NCBI GenBank assembly: GCA_963846495.1
Contig: CAWJWP010000017.1
Span: 62,001-126,000 of the forward strand
From: DASYQD01 sp963846495
Lineage (GTDB): Bacteria; Acidobacteriota; Thermoanaerobaculia; Multivoradales; JAIOJS01
Direction of reading: 5' to 3'
DNA: 64,000 nucleotides
Made by a program: the position numbers and the translations under genes. The stretch's first letter is position 1. Every line of letters begins with the position of its first letter. This document shows, in pieces, positions 1 to 10,525 of this stretch. The notes beneath the pieces were generated by a model that was not told the DNA's origin, did no database searches, and was given only the letters and a program-made list of their open reading frames with translations.

Positions 1-2
1 TC

Positions 3-968
3 CACCATCGTTTCCACCGCGCGACCGGCCTCACGCCCACCGCCTTTCGCGAGCTCGGCCGCACGCCCGACTTCGTGCTCGCGCTGCCGGCCGACTTCCT
101 GCCCGGGCCGACCCTGCGCAGCTGGGGCCGCGACCCGTCGAGCCTCACCGATCGCGTCGACGGCCACCGCATCCTGCGCACCCTCCGCACCGCCGCCGGC
201 CCCGCGCTGCTCGAGATCGAGCTCGACTCCGGCGCGGCGCACTGCCGCGTCGAGGCCGACCGCCCGCTCGACCCCGGCACCGTACGCGCCGCCCACCGCG
301 TCGCGCGCCGCACCCTCGGCCTGGTCGACGGCCACGGCGGCCCCGCGCCCGTCGCCGCCTTCGAGCGCCGCGTCCTGCGCGACTCCGCCACTGCGCCGCT
401 CGTCGCCAAACGCCGCGGCCTGCGCATCCCGCTCACCGCCGATCCCTTCGAGGCCCTCACCTGGGCCGTGCTCGGGCAGCAGGTCAACCTCGCCTTCGCC
501 TTCACCCTCCGCCGCAACCTGCTCGCCCTCGCCGGCGCGCCGGCACCGCGCGGCTTGCGCGCGCACCCGACGCCGGTCGAGGTCGCGGGCCTCGATCCCG
601 GCGACCTCGTGCAGCGCCAACTCTCGCGCCGCAAGGCCGAGTACCTCGTCGAGCTCGCCCGCGCCGTCGCCTCCGGCGAGCTGCCGCTCGACGACCTCGG
701 CGGCGCCGCTGCCTCGCGCATCGAGGAATCGCTGCTCGCCCGCCGCGGCGTCGGCCCGTGGACGGCCGCCTACGTCATGCTGCGCGGCTACGGCCTCGCC
801 GACTGCGTGCCGGTGGGCGACGCCGGCCTCGCGCTCGCCCTCGAGCGCTTCCACGGCCTGCGCGAGCGTCCCGACGCCGCCGCCACGCGCCGCTTGATGG
901 CGCCGTTCGCGCCCTACCGCAGCTTCGCCACCTTCCACTTCTGGAGCAGCCTGGGAGACGTACCGTGA
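3..968 (+). CDS. alkA: Ada/AlkA-type fusion: AraC-like HTH plus DNA-3-methyladenine glycosylase (5' end outside window)
   Basis: This is a base-excision repair glycosylase that removes alkylated bases. The frame is open from base 3. Before the first possible in-frame start (GTG 75) it already encodes an AraC/Ada-like helix-turn-helix tail (HHRFHRATGLTPTAFRELGR), so the true start lies left of the window and the protein is an Ada-like regulator fused to AlkA. An AlkA N-terminal domain follows, then the HhH-GPD fold: LTWAVLGQQVN, the hairpin RRGVGPWTAAYVMLRGYG, and the catalytic Asp in VPVGDAGL. The stop TGA overlaps the GTG of the downstream alkyltransferase (GTGA), so the two repair genes are translationally coupled. 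The Ada methyl-accepting Cys domain would be off-window and cannot be verified. Confidence 0.88.
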   Translation, partial: HHRFHRATGLTPTAFRELGRTPDFVLALPADFLPGPTLRSWGRDPSSLTDRVDGHRILRTLRTAAGPALLEIELDSGAAHCRVEADRPLDPGTVRAAHRVARRTLGLVDGHGGPAPVAAFERRVLRDSATAPLVAKRRGLRIPLTADPFEALTWAVLGQQVNLAFAFTLRRNLLALAGAPAPRGLRAHPTPVEVAGLDPGDLVQRQLSRRKAEYLVELARAVASGELPLDDLGGAAASRIEESLLARRGVGPWTAAYVMLRGYGLADCVPVGDAGLALALERFHGLRERPDAAATRRLMAPFAPYRSFATFHFWSSLGDVP

Positions 969-1558
969 AGGGCACCACCGCAGCGCGCGAGAGCGCCGGC
1001 GACACCACCTTCGGCATCGATTCACCCATCGGTCCGCTCACCGGCACGGTCGACGAGCGCGGCCGCCTCGTCCGCCTCGACTTCGACGCACTGCTGGGCA
1101 CGACCGTCGAGACGACGCCCGCCGCAGCCGGCGCGACCGAGAGCGCGAGCCGCGGTCTCTCCGTCGAGCTCGCCCCGCCCCCCGCCGCCACGCGCGTCAT
1201 CGCCGAGCTCGCCGAATACTTCGCCGGCCGCCGCAAGAAGTTCACCTTCCCGATGGCGCCCCGCGGCACCGATTTCCAGCGCCGCGTCTGGACCGAGCTG
1301 CGACGCGTCCCCTACGGCCGCACCGTCAGCTACAGCCAGCTCGCCGTCCGCATCGGCAACCCGGCGGCCACCCGCGCCGTGGCGCAGGCCAACGCCACCA
1401 ACCCGATCGCCATCGTCGTCCCCTGCCACCGCGTCATCGGCGCCGACGGCACCCTCACCGGCTACGGCGGCGGCCTCGACCGCAAGCGCTGGCTGCTCGA
1501 GCTCGAAGGGGCGTTGCTGCCGATCGCCGCACCGGCGCAGCGCAGCCTCTACGGGTAG
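965..1558 (+). CDS. ogt: Methylated-DNA--protein-cysteine methyltransferase
   Basis: A suicide enzyme that takes alkyl groups from O6-alkylguanine onto its own cysteine. The 197-residue product has the diagnostic PCHRVIG motif with acceptor Cys154, preceded by the HTH segment VPYGRTVSYSQLA and followed by GYGGGLDRKRWLLELEG. GTG 965 was chosen because it overlaps the stop of the glycosylase gene and starts just before the conserved domain; a longer frame upstream is only a shadow of alkA. Together the two genes form an alkylation-repair operon, probably under the Ada-like HTH of the first gene. The 3' end overlaps the convergent VWFA gene by 10 bp. Confidence 0.93.
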   Translation: MKGTTAARESAGDTTFGIDSPIGPLTGTVDERGRLVRLDFDALLGTTVETTPAAAGATESASRGLSVELAPPPAATRVIAELAEYFAGRRKKFTFPMAPRGTDFQRRVWTELRRVPYGRTVSYSQLAVRIGNPAATRAVAQANATNPIAIVVPCHRVIGADGTLTGYGGGLDRKRWLLELEGALLPIAAPAQRSLYG

Positions 1559-3465
1559 TAGCCGCGGATGGTGCGCGCGGAGAGACGCCGCTCGGCGAGC
1601 TTGACGTCGACCTCGCGGAACGAGCGCTCGCCCGCGTTGCTCGAGTAATAGGCGAGCAGGTAGCGCGAGCGCACGTCGCGCTCGATCGCGGCGTAGACCG
1701 GGCCGAGGTCGCGCGTGTCATCGACGTAGAAGCTCCTCCCGCCGGTCTCGCTCGCCAGCTTGTCGAGCAGCGGGCGGTCGATGATCGGCGCCTGCTCGTG
1801 CGAGTCGGCGATACCGATCGCGTAGATCGTCACCGCGCTGCGGCGCGCCAGCTCCAACACCTCGTCCGCGGTGTGCCGGCTGCGCTCGTCGAGTCCGTCG
1901 GAGAGCAGCACCAGCACGCGCTGGCCGCGCACCTCCTGCAGCTGGTCGAGCGTGAACACCAGGCTGTCGTAGAGGGCGGTGCCGCCGCGCGCCTCCAGCC
2001 CCTCGAGCGCGTTGCCGAGGAAGGCGAGGTCGTGCGTGAAGCCGGCGCGCACCCGCGGCACGTCGTCGAAGGCGACGATCATCACCTCGTCCTGCGGCCG
2101 CACGAGGTCCTTCAGGAACGCCTGCGCCGCCAGCTTCACCTCGGGCAGCCGCAACGTCATCGAGGTCGAGGTGTCGAGCGCGAGCGCCACGTGCACCGGC
2201 AGGTTCGAGACCTCGTCGAAGCGGTCGAGCCGCTGCTCCTCGCCCTCCTCGAAGACGCGGAAGTTGCCCGCCGGCAGCCCGCGCACCGGCCGCCCCTGCC
2301 CGTCGACGACGGCGGTGTAGAGCTCGACGAGGTCGACGCGACCTCGTCGGCGTTGGGCGCGTTGAGCAGCACCGAGTCCTCGGCGCTGGTGCCGTCGTCG
2401 AGGTAGGCGACGGCACGCAGCAGCGTCGGGTCGGGGCCGGGCAGGATGAGCCGGCGCTCGAACGGCGCGCGCGCGAGCGTGGCGACTGGGCGCTCGTCGA
2501 GGAAGAGCTCGAGGCGGTCGACGCGGCGGCCGCGCGGCGCCATCACCTCGGCGCGGGCGGTGACGCTGCCGGTCTGCTGCGCGGCGGCCGGCGGGCGGCG
2601 GAGGCGTACGGCGAAGCCGTCGCCGTCGGTGTTGAGCTCCACCTCGTCGCCGCCGAGGCGCGTGCCGTCGGCGGCGAAGGCTTCGGCGCGCAGGCGGCGG
2701 CGTACGGCGCGCTCACCCAGGTCGAGCTCGACCGAGAACGGCGGGCGCGTGCGCGCCATCAGAACGCGGCCGTCGAGCGCGAAGGTCACCTTCGCGACGT
2801 CGTCGCCGCGAGCGATCGCTTCGAAGCGCTGCTTGCCCACGCAGACGCGCGGCGGCCGCGCGATGCGAACGGCGGGCGTGGGAGCGACTGGCGGCGCAAC
2901 CACCGCAGCGGTTGGTGACACGCTCGACGCCGGTCGCGTCCATCGTCAGTGCGATGCTGTCCGCGGCCGCGATGGAAGAAGGCGCCGGCTGCTGCGACAC
3001 GCGCGGCACTTGCAGCGGCCGCTCGAGGAGCGCCGTGCGGCCCGACTGCACGTCGCGCACGCGGATCTCGAGCCGGAACGCGCCGGGGCGTAACGAGCGC
3101 TCGAAGGAGAGCGCCAGCGGCGCTTCGGCCTTCTCAGCCGCCGGCACGTCGAAGCGGTAGGCGAAGCGGTCGTAGATGCGGCCTTCGACGCTCACCGTGC
3201 CTTCGAGCTGCAGGTTGTAGAAGCCGTACGAGTTGAGCACCGCCTCGTCGACGGGCACGGCGACGGTGCCCTGCACGCGCGTGCGGTTGCCCTCGCCGGC
3301 CGAGAACTCGACACTCAGGTCAGCGCGCAGCGGCGGCGCGGCGGGCGGCAGCGTGGCGCTGGCTGCGAGCGGGGCGAGGAGCGCGAGCAGCGGTGGGAGG
3401 CTGCGAAGCGCGCGGTGGCGGCTGCCTTGCGCCCCCCTCCCACGCATCGGCGCCGCGGCGCTCAT
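1549..3465 (-). CDS. VWFA-related protein (acidobacterial type), two compensating frameshifts
   Basis: A probable exported von Willebrand A-domain protein. The N-terminus from ATG 3465 holds a hydrophobic signal-like stretch (LPPLLALLAPLAASA), then Ig-like beta regions, then a VWA domain with MIDAS residues DTSTS (LALDTSTSMTL) and a later LLSDGLDE strand; it ends RTIRGYYP as in 'VWFA-related Acidobacterial domain' proteins. The coding sequence changes frame twice: near 2905-2925 (one extra base) and near 2332-2342 (one missing base, where GAGGTCGCGTCGAC should read ...GAGGTxCGCGTCGAC). The two shifts restore frame, and all three parts read as good protein, so assembly error is more likely than decay. 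The function is unknown; in this family the VWA domain is presumed to mediate metal-dependent protein binding. Confidence 0.78.
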
Positions 3466-3726
3466 GGCGAGCGACGAGGCAAATAACGTTCCACGCCGAC
3501 GGAGGAGGCCTACACGCTCGTACGAAGCGTCGGCGGTGAGCTGCGTCACAAGCCCGGCACCGCTCGGCGCTGTAGAAGCTGCACGGATTCCGCTCGCGGC
3601 TTGAAAGTTTCGCGTACGCGGTGACGGTCGGATGAGCCTCTCCGTATTTGACGCTATGGCGGCGGCGGCACAAGATGGCGCCACCGTACAGACGAGCGCC
3701 GCCGGCGTATCCAAGAAGAAGCGCCC

Positions 3727-6635
3727 ATGGAGTGCCTGACCGCCTTCGTCCTCTTGGTGATCCTGCCGCTGGCGATCGGCGCGCTCGGCTTGGCGATCCG
3801 CGCCAACCGCAGGGCCCGCGATGCGGCACGCGAGGCGCACCTGCTGACGCAGACGGTGACCGGTCTCGCTGCGCGCTTGGCGCGCCAGGAGGCGGCGGCG
3901 CGCGCGCCAGCGCCCGCAACGAAGGTCGCAGCGGCCGGCGAGGTGGTGAGCGCGGGCGAAGCGGCGCCGCCGTCTGTCGCTGACGCAGCCGCCGCGGCCG
4001 TCTCCGCTTCCGCACTACCGTCGTTGAACGAGGCCGAAGCGCGCGAGATCGCGGCGCTCGACGAAGCGGCGCGCGCGGCATCGCTGACCGCCGCTTCCGC
4101 GCCGAGCGCGGCGCTCGACGATGCAGCCGCTGCCCGCTCGACGACGACAGGTCAACCGGCGAGCGCCGCCGCGGCGGCCGGTGCTCCCGGCTCGCCATTC
4201 CCGCCCGGCCCGCCGGCACCCACCTTCGCTTCGCCTGAACCTCCCGCGGACGGTCCTTCGTGGGAAGAACGGCTCGGCGCACGCCTCCCGGTCTGGATCG
4301 GCGCCATCGCGCTCGTGCTCGCCGCCGCCTTCCTCGTCAAGCTCTCGTTCGACCGCGGCTGGATCGGCCCGACCGTGCGCGTCACGCTCGGCGCCCTCTT
4401 CGGCGTCGCGCTGCTCGTCGGCGGCGAGCTGATGCGGCGCTCGAGCGCGCAGATCGCGCAGGCGCTCACCGCCGCCGGCATCGCGGTGATGTTCGTCGTC
4501 GAGCTGGCGGCGGTGCACCTCTATCACCTGATCGGCCCGGTCACCGGCTTCGCGTTGATGGCGCTCACCACCGCAACCGCCGTGGCGCTGGCGCTGCTGC
4601 ACGGCCCGTTCGTGGCGCTGCTCGGGTTGGTGGGCGGCTTCCTGACGCCCGTGCTGGTCTCGGCCGCGCAACCGGACGCGCCGCTCCTCTTCGGCTACCT
4701 GGCGCTGCTGCTGGCGGGGCTGCTCGCGGTGTCGCGGCGCCGCGGCTGGTGGCCGCTCGGCGGCCTCACCGTGCTGGCGGCGCTCGCCTGGGCACTGGGG
4801 TGGAGCGTCGGCCCGCACGGCATCGCCGACGCAGCCGTCATCGGCACCTTCCTCGTCGTCGCCGTGGCCGGCGCCATCGTGGCGAGCGCACGCTTGCGCG
4901 AAGGCTCCGAGGACCCGCTGCCGGGCTGGACCCGCGCCATGGCCGCCGCCGGCGCGCTCGTCGTGGCCGCGGTCATGTCGGTGCGCGGCGACTACGGCCT
5001 CCTCGAGTGGGGCTTCTTCGGCCTGCTCGCCGCCGGCTGCCTGGTGCTGGCGCGCCTGCAACCCGAGCTCGAAGGGCTGGCGTGGCTCGCCGGCGCCGCG
5101 GTCTGCCTCATCCTCGATTCGTGGGCGATGGAGCTGCAGCCCGCCGACGCGCCGCGCTTCTTCGGTGTCGCCATCGGCGCTCTGCTGCTCCTCGCCGGCG
5201 GCGCCTGGGCGCTGCAGCGCGGCGCGGTGAAGCCGGCGCGCTGGGCGGCGCTCGCCGCCACCGCCACGCTGGCGATCGACCTGCTCGCCTGGCACGGCTC
5301 CAACGTCGCCAAGCTCGAGCTGCCGTGGGGGTGGATCGAGCTCGGCCTGGCGGCGATCTGGATCGTGCTGGCGCTGCCGGTGGCGCGGCGACGCAAAGCG
5401 ATCGCGGGCGGCGACGCCGTGCTCGCCGCTGCCGCGGCCATCGCGACGACGCTCGTCAGCCTGGCGGTGCCGATGGAGCTCGAGCGGCAGTGGATCTCGG
5501 TGGCGTGGGCGCTCGAGGTGGCGGCGCTGCTGTGGCTCGCCGCCCGTCTGCGCGTGCCGCTGCTCGCCCACCTGGCGGCGCTGCTCACCGCGCTCGTCGG
5601 CGCGCGGCTGCTGCTCAATCCCTACGTCCTCGAGTACCCGACCGGCGATCATCCGATCTTCAGCTGGCTGCTCTACGGCTACGGCGTGCCGATCGTGGCG
5701 CTCGCGGTCGCCGCCGTGCTCGCGCGGCGGCAGGGGCGGCGCGCGCTCGGCGCCGGCATCGGCGGCGTGGCGGTGGCGCTGTCGGTGGCCTTCCTCGCTC
5801 TCGGCGTGCACCAGGCTTTCCATCCCGGGATGCGGCCGATGATGCCGTCGCTCGCCGAGTGGGGATCGCTGACGACGCTCTGGCTGCTGCTCGGTTGCGG
5901 GCTGCTGTTCGCGGCGGCACGGATGGGTGCGCGCGTCTCGCCGTCCGCACCTGCCGAGGACGAGGTCCCGCGAGCGACGAGCCGCCGCCGATCTCCGGCG
6001 TCTATCCGCCTCCCGCTCCAACGCATCCCTACCCCGAGCTGCGGTTTGGTGGTGCGCTGATCGTCTTCCTGGCGCTGGCGCAGGCGGCGCTGACGCAAGG
6101 GCTGATCGCCAATCCCGTGCTCGAGTACGTGTCGGTGGGAACGACGCCGATCTGGAACGTGCTGCTGCTCGCCTATGGCGTGCCGCTCGTGCTGCTCGTC
6201 GTCGCCGCTTCGCTCGAGCGCCGCCTCCAGGAGAGCTGGGGGCCGCGCTTGCCGTCGGTCCCGCGGCTGTGGACGATCGCCGCGCTGGTGCTGCTCTTCG
6301 CCCTCGTCACTCTCGAGGTGCGCCAGGCGTTCCGCGGCGACCAGCTCCGCGGCGGCAGCGGCACCTCCGCCGAGCGCTACGCCTACTCGGTCGCCTGGGT
6401 GCTGCTCGCCACCGCGCTCCTCGTCGCCGGCCTGCTGCGCCACCGCCGCACGTTGCGGCTCGCTTCGCTGCCGGTGATGCTGCTCGCGGTGGGCAAGGTC
6501 TTCCTCTACGACACTGCCAACCTCTCCGACCTCTACCGCGTCTTCTCGTTCCTCGGCCTCGGCGTGTCGCTGCTGCTGCTCGCCTGGCTCTACCAGCGCT
6601 TCGTCTTCCGGCGCGGCACGCCGGAGGCCTCGTGA
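3727..6635 (+). CDS. DUF2339 polytopic membrane protein, frameshifted near 5970
   Basis: A very large inner-membrane protein (about 968 residues once corrected). An N-terminal helix and Ala-rich linker precede the family signature WEERLGARLPVWIGAIALVLAAAF, followed by more than 20 hydrophobic helices and ending LANLSDLYRVFSFLGLGVSLLLLAWLYQRF-like in another frame. The starting frame stops at 6060, while a second frame continues the family sequence from about 5970 to 6635; one base is missing around 5965-5975. The molecular function of DUF2339 is not known. It is translationally coupled (GTGA overlap at 6632) to a DUF3999 protein, the usual partner of this family, which suggests an envelope complex. 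Confidence 0.82.
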
Positions 6636-8530
6636 GACGCCGCGGCGCTGCGGTCGCGCTGCTCGCGGCAGCGGTCGCCGCGTCGCTTGCGGCGCCTACC
6701 GCGCATGCCGCGAAGAACGTCATCGCGCGGCCGCTGGCCGTCGCGCGCGCCGGCACGGTGAGGGTGGCGCTCCCCGCCGCCGAGCACTCGGCCGACACCG
6801 GCTTCGAAGTGCTGGCGCTCGACGGCACCCGCGTCCCGGTGCGACTGCTCGTGCTCGACGGCGGCGCGGGTCTGCGACCGGCGCGCGTGATCGCCGTCGC
6901 GGAATCCGCGGACGGCTGGTCGGTGGACATCGACGCCGGCGCTGCCACGCCGGCGCATCAAGGCCTACGTTTGCCACTCGCCGTCGCGGGCTTGGCCGAA
7001 GTCGAGCTCGAGGCGAGCGACGACCGCGCGAGCTGGACACCGCTCGCCAGCGCCGGTCTCTTCCGCCTCGGCGCCGCCGAGGAGCTGCAAGGCTCGACGC
7101 TCGCCTACCCCGCCACCACGGCGCGCTACCTGCGCCTTCACTGGCCGGCGGCGGCCAATTTCCCGCGCATCCGGGAGGTGCAGCTCGAGAGCGTGCGCAC
7201 CGCCGCCGAGGAGCTGGCGCTGCCGAAGGGCGCCTGCGCGGCGGACGGGCCGCGCCGCACCACCTGCGACCTCGCCGCGCTCGGCGAGCGCCCGATCGAA
7301 GGCATCCTCGTCACGCTGCCCGCCGGCCGCGCCGCCGGCTGGCGCCTGCGCAGCGCCAGCGACGGCCGCTGGGGGCTGGTGAGCGAAGGGACGTGGGCGC
7401 CGCTCGCCGCGGAAACGCCGCGCCGCGTTCCGGCGAGCGAGAACGCAACCCGCCTGCGGCTCGAGCTGTGGGGCGAGGCGCAAGCGCCGGCGCCGCTGCA
7501 GGTGGTGGCGCGCGCGCTGCCGCTGGCGCTCGAGTTCGACGCGCCCGCCGCCGGCGCCTACGAGCTGCGCAGCGCTCCCGGGCTGCCGCGCCCGCGGTGG
7601 CAGGGCGGCTCCGACGTCGCCGACGTGCAGTGGACGTCGCCCGCGACCGCGCGCGAAGCCGGGCCGGTGAAGACGCTCGACGTGCCCGCCGGCGCCGAGA
7701 TGCCGAAGGCGCGCTTCACCCGCCAGTGGCCGGTGCGCGCGCAGGCGGCGAGCGGCGAGCCCGTGCGGTTGCCACTGCCAGCCGCCGTCGAGGTGGCGGC
7801 GCGCTACGACCTCGGCGACCTGCGGTTGGCGAGCCGCGGCCGGCAGGTGCCGTACCTCGTCGAAGAAGCCGCGACGCCGGCGCGCGCCGCGAGCTGGGAT
7901 CGGCTCGCGCTGCGCCCGCAGGGGAACGGCACCAGCGTCGCCGAGCTGCCGCTGCCGGCGGGCAGGGAAGGCCGCGTCGACGTCCTCGTGCTGCGCATAC
8001 CGGCGCGGCCGCTGCGCCGCGACGTGCGCCTGGTGCGCGACGTCGCCGCCGAAGGCGTCGGCGCGGCGACGCGCGAGACCCTGGCGCAGAGCAGCTGGCA
8101 GTGCGAGCCGCTGCCGCCGCTGCCCTGCGAGCACGAGCTGCAGGTGCCGGTGTGGAGCCGCGGGCGCGGCCCGCTGCGGATCGAGGTCGTCGACGGCGAC
8201 AACGCGCCGCTCGGCCAGCTCTCGGCCGAGCTCTGGCGCTCGCGGCGCGAGCTGCTCTTCCCGTGGCCCGGCGAGCCGCCGGCGCTGCTCGCCGGCGCGG
8301 CCGACCTGGCGCCGCCGCGCTACGACCTCGCCGCGGTGGCGAGCGAGCTGCGCGCGCGCCCCGCCGTGCGCGCCACCCTCGGCGAGGCGAGGGAAGCGTG
8401 GGACACCAAGCCGGCGCGCTGGCCGCGCTGGGCGGTGCTCGGCAGCCTCGGGCTTGCGGCGCTCGTGCTGCTGTTCCTCCTCGCGCGCGCGCTGCCGCGC
8501 ATGCCGCAATCGGACCAGAGCCGCCCGTGA
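6632..8530 (+). CDS. DUF3999 domain protein, exported and membrane anchored
   Basis: A 632-residue protein with a signal peptide (AVALLAAAVAASLAAPTAHA), a long beta-rich periplasmic region with a discoidin-like stretch (STLAYPATTARYLRLHWP), and one C-terminal helix (WAVLGSLGLAALVLLFLLARALP) before a short tail. This is the DUF3999 architecture, and it directly follows a DUF2339 gene as in many other bacteria. GTG 6632 overlaps the preceding stop, and the next gene starts inside this gene's stop (GTGA at 8527), so the run is one operon. No enzymatic motif is visible. The DUF2339/DUF3999 pair is presumed to act together at the cell envelope, which rests on co-occurrence only. Confidence 0.85.
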   Translation: MRRRGAAVALLAAAVAASLAAPTAHAAKNVIARPLAVARAGTVRVALPAAEHSADTGFEVLALDGTRVPVRLLVLDGGAGLRPARVIAVAESADGWSVDIDAGAATPAHQGLRLPLAVAGLAEVELEASDDRASWTPLASAGLFRLGAAEELQGSTLAYPATTARYLRLHWPAAANFPRIREVQLESVRTAAEELALPKGACAADGPRRTTCDLAALGERPIEGILVTLPAGRAAGWRLRSASDGRWGLVSEGTWAPLAAETPRRVPASENATRLRLELWGEAQAPAPLQVVARALPLALEFDAPAAGAYELRSAPGLPRPRWQGGSDVADVQWTSPATAREAGPVKTLDVPAGAEMPKARFTRQWPVRAQAASGEPVRLPLPAAVEVAARYDLGDLRLASRGRQVPYLVEEAATPARAASWDRLALRPQGNGTSVAELPLPAGREGRVDVLVLRIPARPLRRDVRLVRDVAAEGVGAATRETLAQSSWQCEPLPPLPCEHELQVPVWSRGRGPLRIEVVDGDNAPLGQLSAELWRSRRELLFPWPGEPPALLAGAADLAPPRYDLAAVASELRARPAVRATLGEAREAWDTKPARWPRWAVLGSLGLAALVLLFLLARALPRMPQSDQSRP

Positions 8531-9204
8531 CCATCCTGCCGTTCGCCATCGTCACCGCCGTCGCCGTCGCGGTGCTGCTCGTCGCGCAGGCGCGCGGCTG
8601 GGAGACGGTGGCTGGCCTGGCGAAGGGGATCGCCTCCTCGGCCTTCGTTGCCGCGGCGCTTGCCTCGCGCGCCACGGGCTCGCCCTACGGCCGGGCGCTG
8701 CTCGTCGCCTTCTCGCTGTCGTGGCTGGGCGACCTGCTGCTGATCTCGCGCGAGCGCCGCGCCTTCCTCGCCGGCCTCGCGGCGTTCCTCGCCGCGCACG
8801 TCGCCTTCGTCGTCGCCTTCGCGCTACGCGGCGTCGACTGGAAGGCGCTTGCGTTGGCGGCGGTGCCGCTGGCGCTCTTCGCCTTCGTCGCCTCGCGCTG
8901 GCTGCTGCCGCACGTCGACAGCTCGATGCGGGTCCCGGTCATCGCGTACATGACGGCGCTGTGCACGATGGTCGCGTTCGCGACGGGAGCGGCGTGGGGA
9001 GGCGCGCACTGGCGGCCGCTGGCCATCGCGGCGGTGGCGTTCCTGCTCTCCGACCTCTCGGTGTCGCGCGACCAGTTCGTCGCGCCCGGGATCTGGAACC
9101 AGGTATGGGGCCTGCCGCTCTACTACGCCGCGCAGCTTGCCTTCGCGTGGACCGCAGCGACCGCCGCCGCGACGGGCAGCAGCGCCAGCGGCATCGCATC
9201 GTGA
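8527..9204 (+). CDS. YhhN family membrane protein (lysoplasmalogenase-like)
   Basis: A 225-residue polytopic protein with about eight hydrophobic helices. The YhhN signature is present: SLSWLGDLLLI near residue 60 and FLLSDLSVSRDQF near residue 175, carrying the conserved acidic residues of the active site. Family members include lysoplasmalogenases that hydrolyse the vinyl-ether bond of lysoplasmalogens; whether this one does so is untested. The start GTG overlaps the DUF3999 stop and its own stop overlaps the GTG of the DUF3052 gene, so it is co-translated with both. Confidence 0.87.
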   Translation: MTILPFAIVTAVAVAVLLVAQARGWETVAGLAKGIASSAFVAAALASRATGSPYGRALLVAFSLSWLGDLLLISRERRAFLAGLAAFLAAHVAFVVAFALRGVDWKALALAAVPLALFAFVASRWLLPHVDSSMRVPVIAYMTALCTMVAFATGAAWGGAHWRPLAIAAVAFLLSDLSVSRDQFVAPGIWNQVWGLPLYYAAQLAFAWTAATAAATGSSASGIAS

Positions 9205-9644
9205 GCCCGACGAGCACCGCCGGCTACTCGGGCCGTCCGTTGACGGTCAAGCTTGGCATCGTCGAGACGACGCGCGGCATCGTGCTGGACGCGCCGCCGG
9301 ACTACCGCGCGAGCCTCGAGGCCGAGTCGGGCGCCACCCTCGGTGAGACGCTCGCGCCTGAGCTCGACTTCATCCAGCTCTTCGTCACCCGCCGCGAGGC
9401 GCTCGCGCGTGCGCTGCCACGCGCGCTCGCCAATCTCGTCGACCGCGGCATGATCTGGGTCTCGTGGCCCAAGAGAGGCAAGACCCAGCGCGCCGCCAAG
9501 GTGCCCACCGACATGACCGAGGACGTGGTGCGCGAGGTGGCGCTGCCGCTCGGCCTCGTCGACGTCAAGGTGTGCGCCGTCGACGAGGTGTGGTCGGGGC
9601 TCAAGCTGGTGCGGCGGCTGCCGGCGAAGCAGCGGCGGCGCTGA
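9201..9644 (+). CDS. DUF3052 family protein
   Basis: A 147-residue soluble protein of the DUF3052 type: SGRPLTVKLGIVETTRGIVLDAPPDY-like N-terminus, then LDFIQLFVTRREAL, MIWVSWPKRG and a C-terminus reading GLVDVKVCAVDEVWSGLKLVRR. It resembles a degenerate version of the DUF3052 repeat, in which a protein asks whether a reaction can be 'permitted' by a small domain; no enzymatic function is known. It is the last gene of the 3727-9644 operon, starting on the GTGA overlap with the YhhN gene. Its 3' end overlaps the convergent HAD gene by 44 bp. Confidence 0.85.
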   Translation: MSPTSTAGYSGRPLTVKLGIVETTRGIVLDAPPDYRASLEAESGATLGETLAPELDFIQLFVTRREALARALPRALANLVDRGMIWVSWPKRGKTQRAAKVPTDMTEDVVREVALPLGLVDVKVCAVDEVWSGLKLVRRLPAKQRRR

Positions 9645-10335
9645 CCGGCAGCAGGCGGTCGAGCGCGGTGTCGAGACGCGTGACCACCTCGGTGGCGCCT
9701 GCCGCGCGCAAGCGCTCGGCGCTCGTCCAGCCGCTCGCCACCGCGAGCAGCGGTACGTCGCAGGCGAGCGCGCAGCGCACGTCCTCGACGCTGTCGCCGA
9801 CGATCAGCGCGTCGGCCGCCGTGAACGGGTGGCCGGTGGCGGCGCGCGTGCGCTCGATGGCGAGCGGCGGCAGGCAGGCGCGGTCCTCGCCGTCGTCGCC
9901 GAAGGCGCCGCAGACGAAATGGCCGTCGAGCCCGCGCTCGAAGTGATGGTCGAGGCCACCGCGCTGCAGCTTGGCGAGGGCGCCGCGGCGCCAGTTGCCG
10001 GTGACGAGACCGAGCACGACGTCGCGGCGGCCGGCGAGCGCCGCCAGCACCTCGGCGGCGCCCGGGATCACCTCCACCGGACCGAGCCGCGCCTCGATGC
10101 GGCTCGCGTACGCGTCGCCCATCTGCGGGATGCGCGCGCGCACCTCGGCGGCGGACAAGCCGGCCGCGGTCATCAGCTCGAAGGTGATCTGCGGGTCGGT
10201 CTTGCCGGAGAAGTCGTAATGGTCGAGGTCGCCGGCGGTGCCGAAGACCTCGCGCAGCGCCTCGCCGAAGAACCCGCGCACCTGCGGGCCGCAGCGGAGC
10301 AGCGTGCCGTCGATATCGAAGAGGAGGAGGCGCAT
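9601..10335 (-). CDS. HAD-family hydrolase, phosphoglycolate-phosphatase-like
   Basis: A 244-residue haloacid-dehalogenase phosphatase. Motif I is LLLFDIDGTLL (nucleophile Asp at residue 6 and acid/base Asp at 8), motif II is LGLVTGN, and motifs III/IV end with ALIVGDSVEDVRCAL. An alpha-helical cap sits between residues about 15 and 85. The substrate cannot be told from sequence; the closest styles are phosphoglycolate or pyrophosphate phosphatases. The C-terminal Ala-rich tail lies in the overlap with the convergent DUF3052 gene. Upstream lies a palindromic repeat region. Confidence 0.86.
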   Translation of the reverse strand: MRLLLFDIDGTLLRCGPQVRGFFGEALREVFGTAGDLDHYDFSGKTDPQITFELMTAAGLSAAEVRARIPQMGDAYASRIEARLGPVEVIPGAAEVLAALAGRRDVVLGLVTGNWRRGALAKLQRGGLDHHFERGLDGHFVCGAFGDDGEDRACLPPLAIERTRAATGHPFTAADALIVGDSVEDVRCALACDVPLLAVASGWTSAERLRAAGATEVVTRLDTALDRLLPVSAAAASPAAAAPA

Positions 10336-10358
10336 CGGGGTTACGCGGCGCGCGCGAG

Positions 10359-10507
10359 ATCGAGATCGCTTCGCTTCGCTCGCGATGACGGGCGAACCAT
10401 CGACGACGAGCGAACCGTCGCTACGGCACGAGCCGTCGCTACGGAACGAACAGACGAGGGCGATTCACCTGTCATCGCGAGGAGCGCAGCGACGAAGCGA
10501 TCTCGAT
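10359..10507. repeat. Interspersed palindromic (REP/BIME-like) repeat pair
   Basis: Two inverted copies of the window's REP-like unit lie here: 10359-10389 (reverse orientation, shortened) and 10471-10507 (GTCATCGCGAGGAGC... ending in GCGATCTCGAT). Between them are short imperfect repeats built on CGTCGCTACGG. The unit recurs at 13684-13757, 25831-25913 and 42703-42736. Confidence 0.85.
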
Positions 10508-10525
10508 GCTGATCGCTCACCAGGC

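Noticed and set aside
4015..6021. A 668-codon open frame antisense to the DUF2339 gene
   Set aside because: Arg/Gln/Glu-rich composition without any motif; the plus-strand DUF2339 reading is clearly real.
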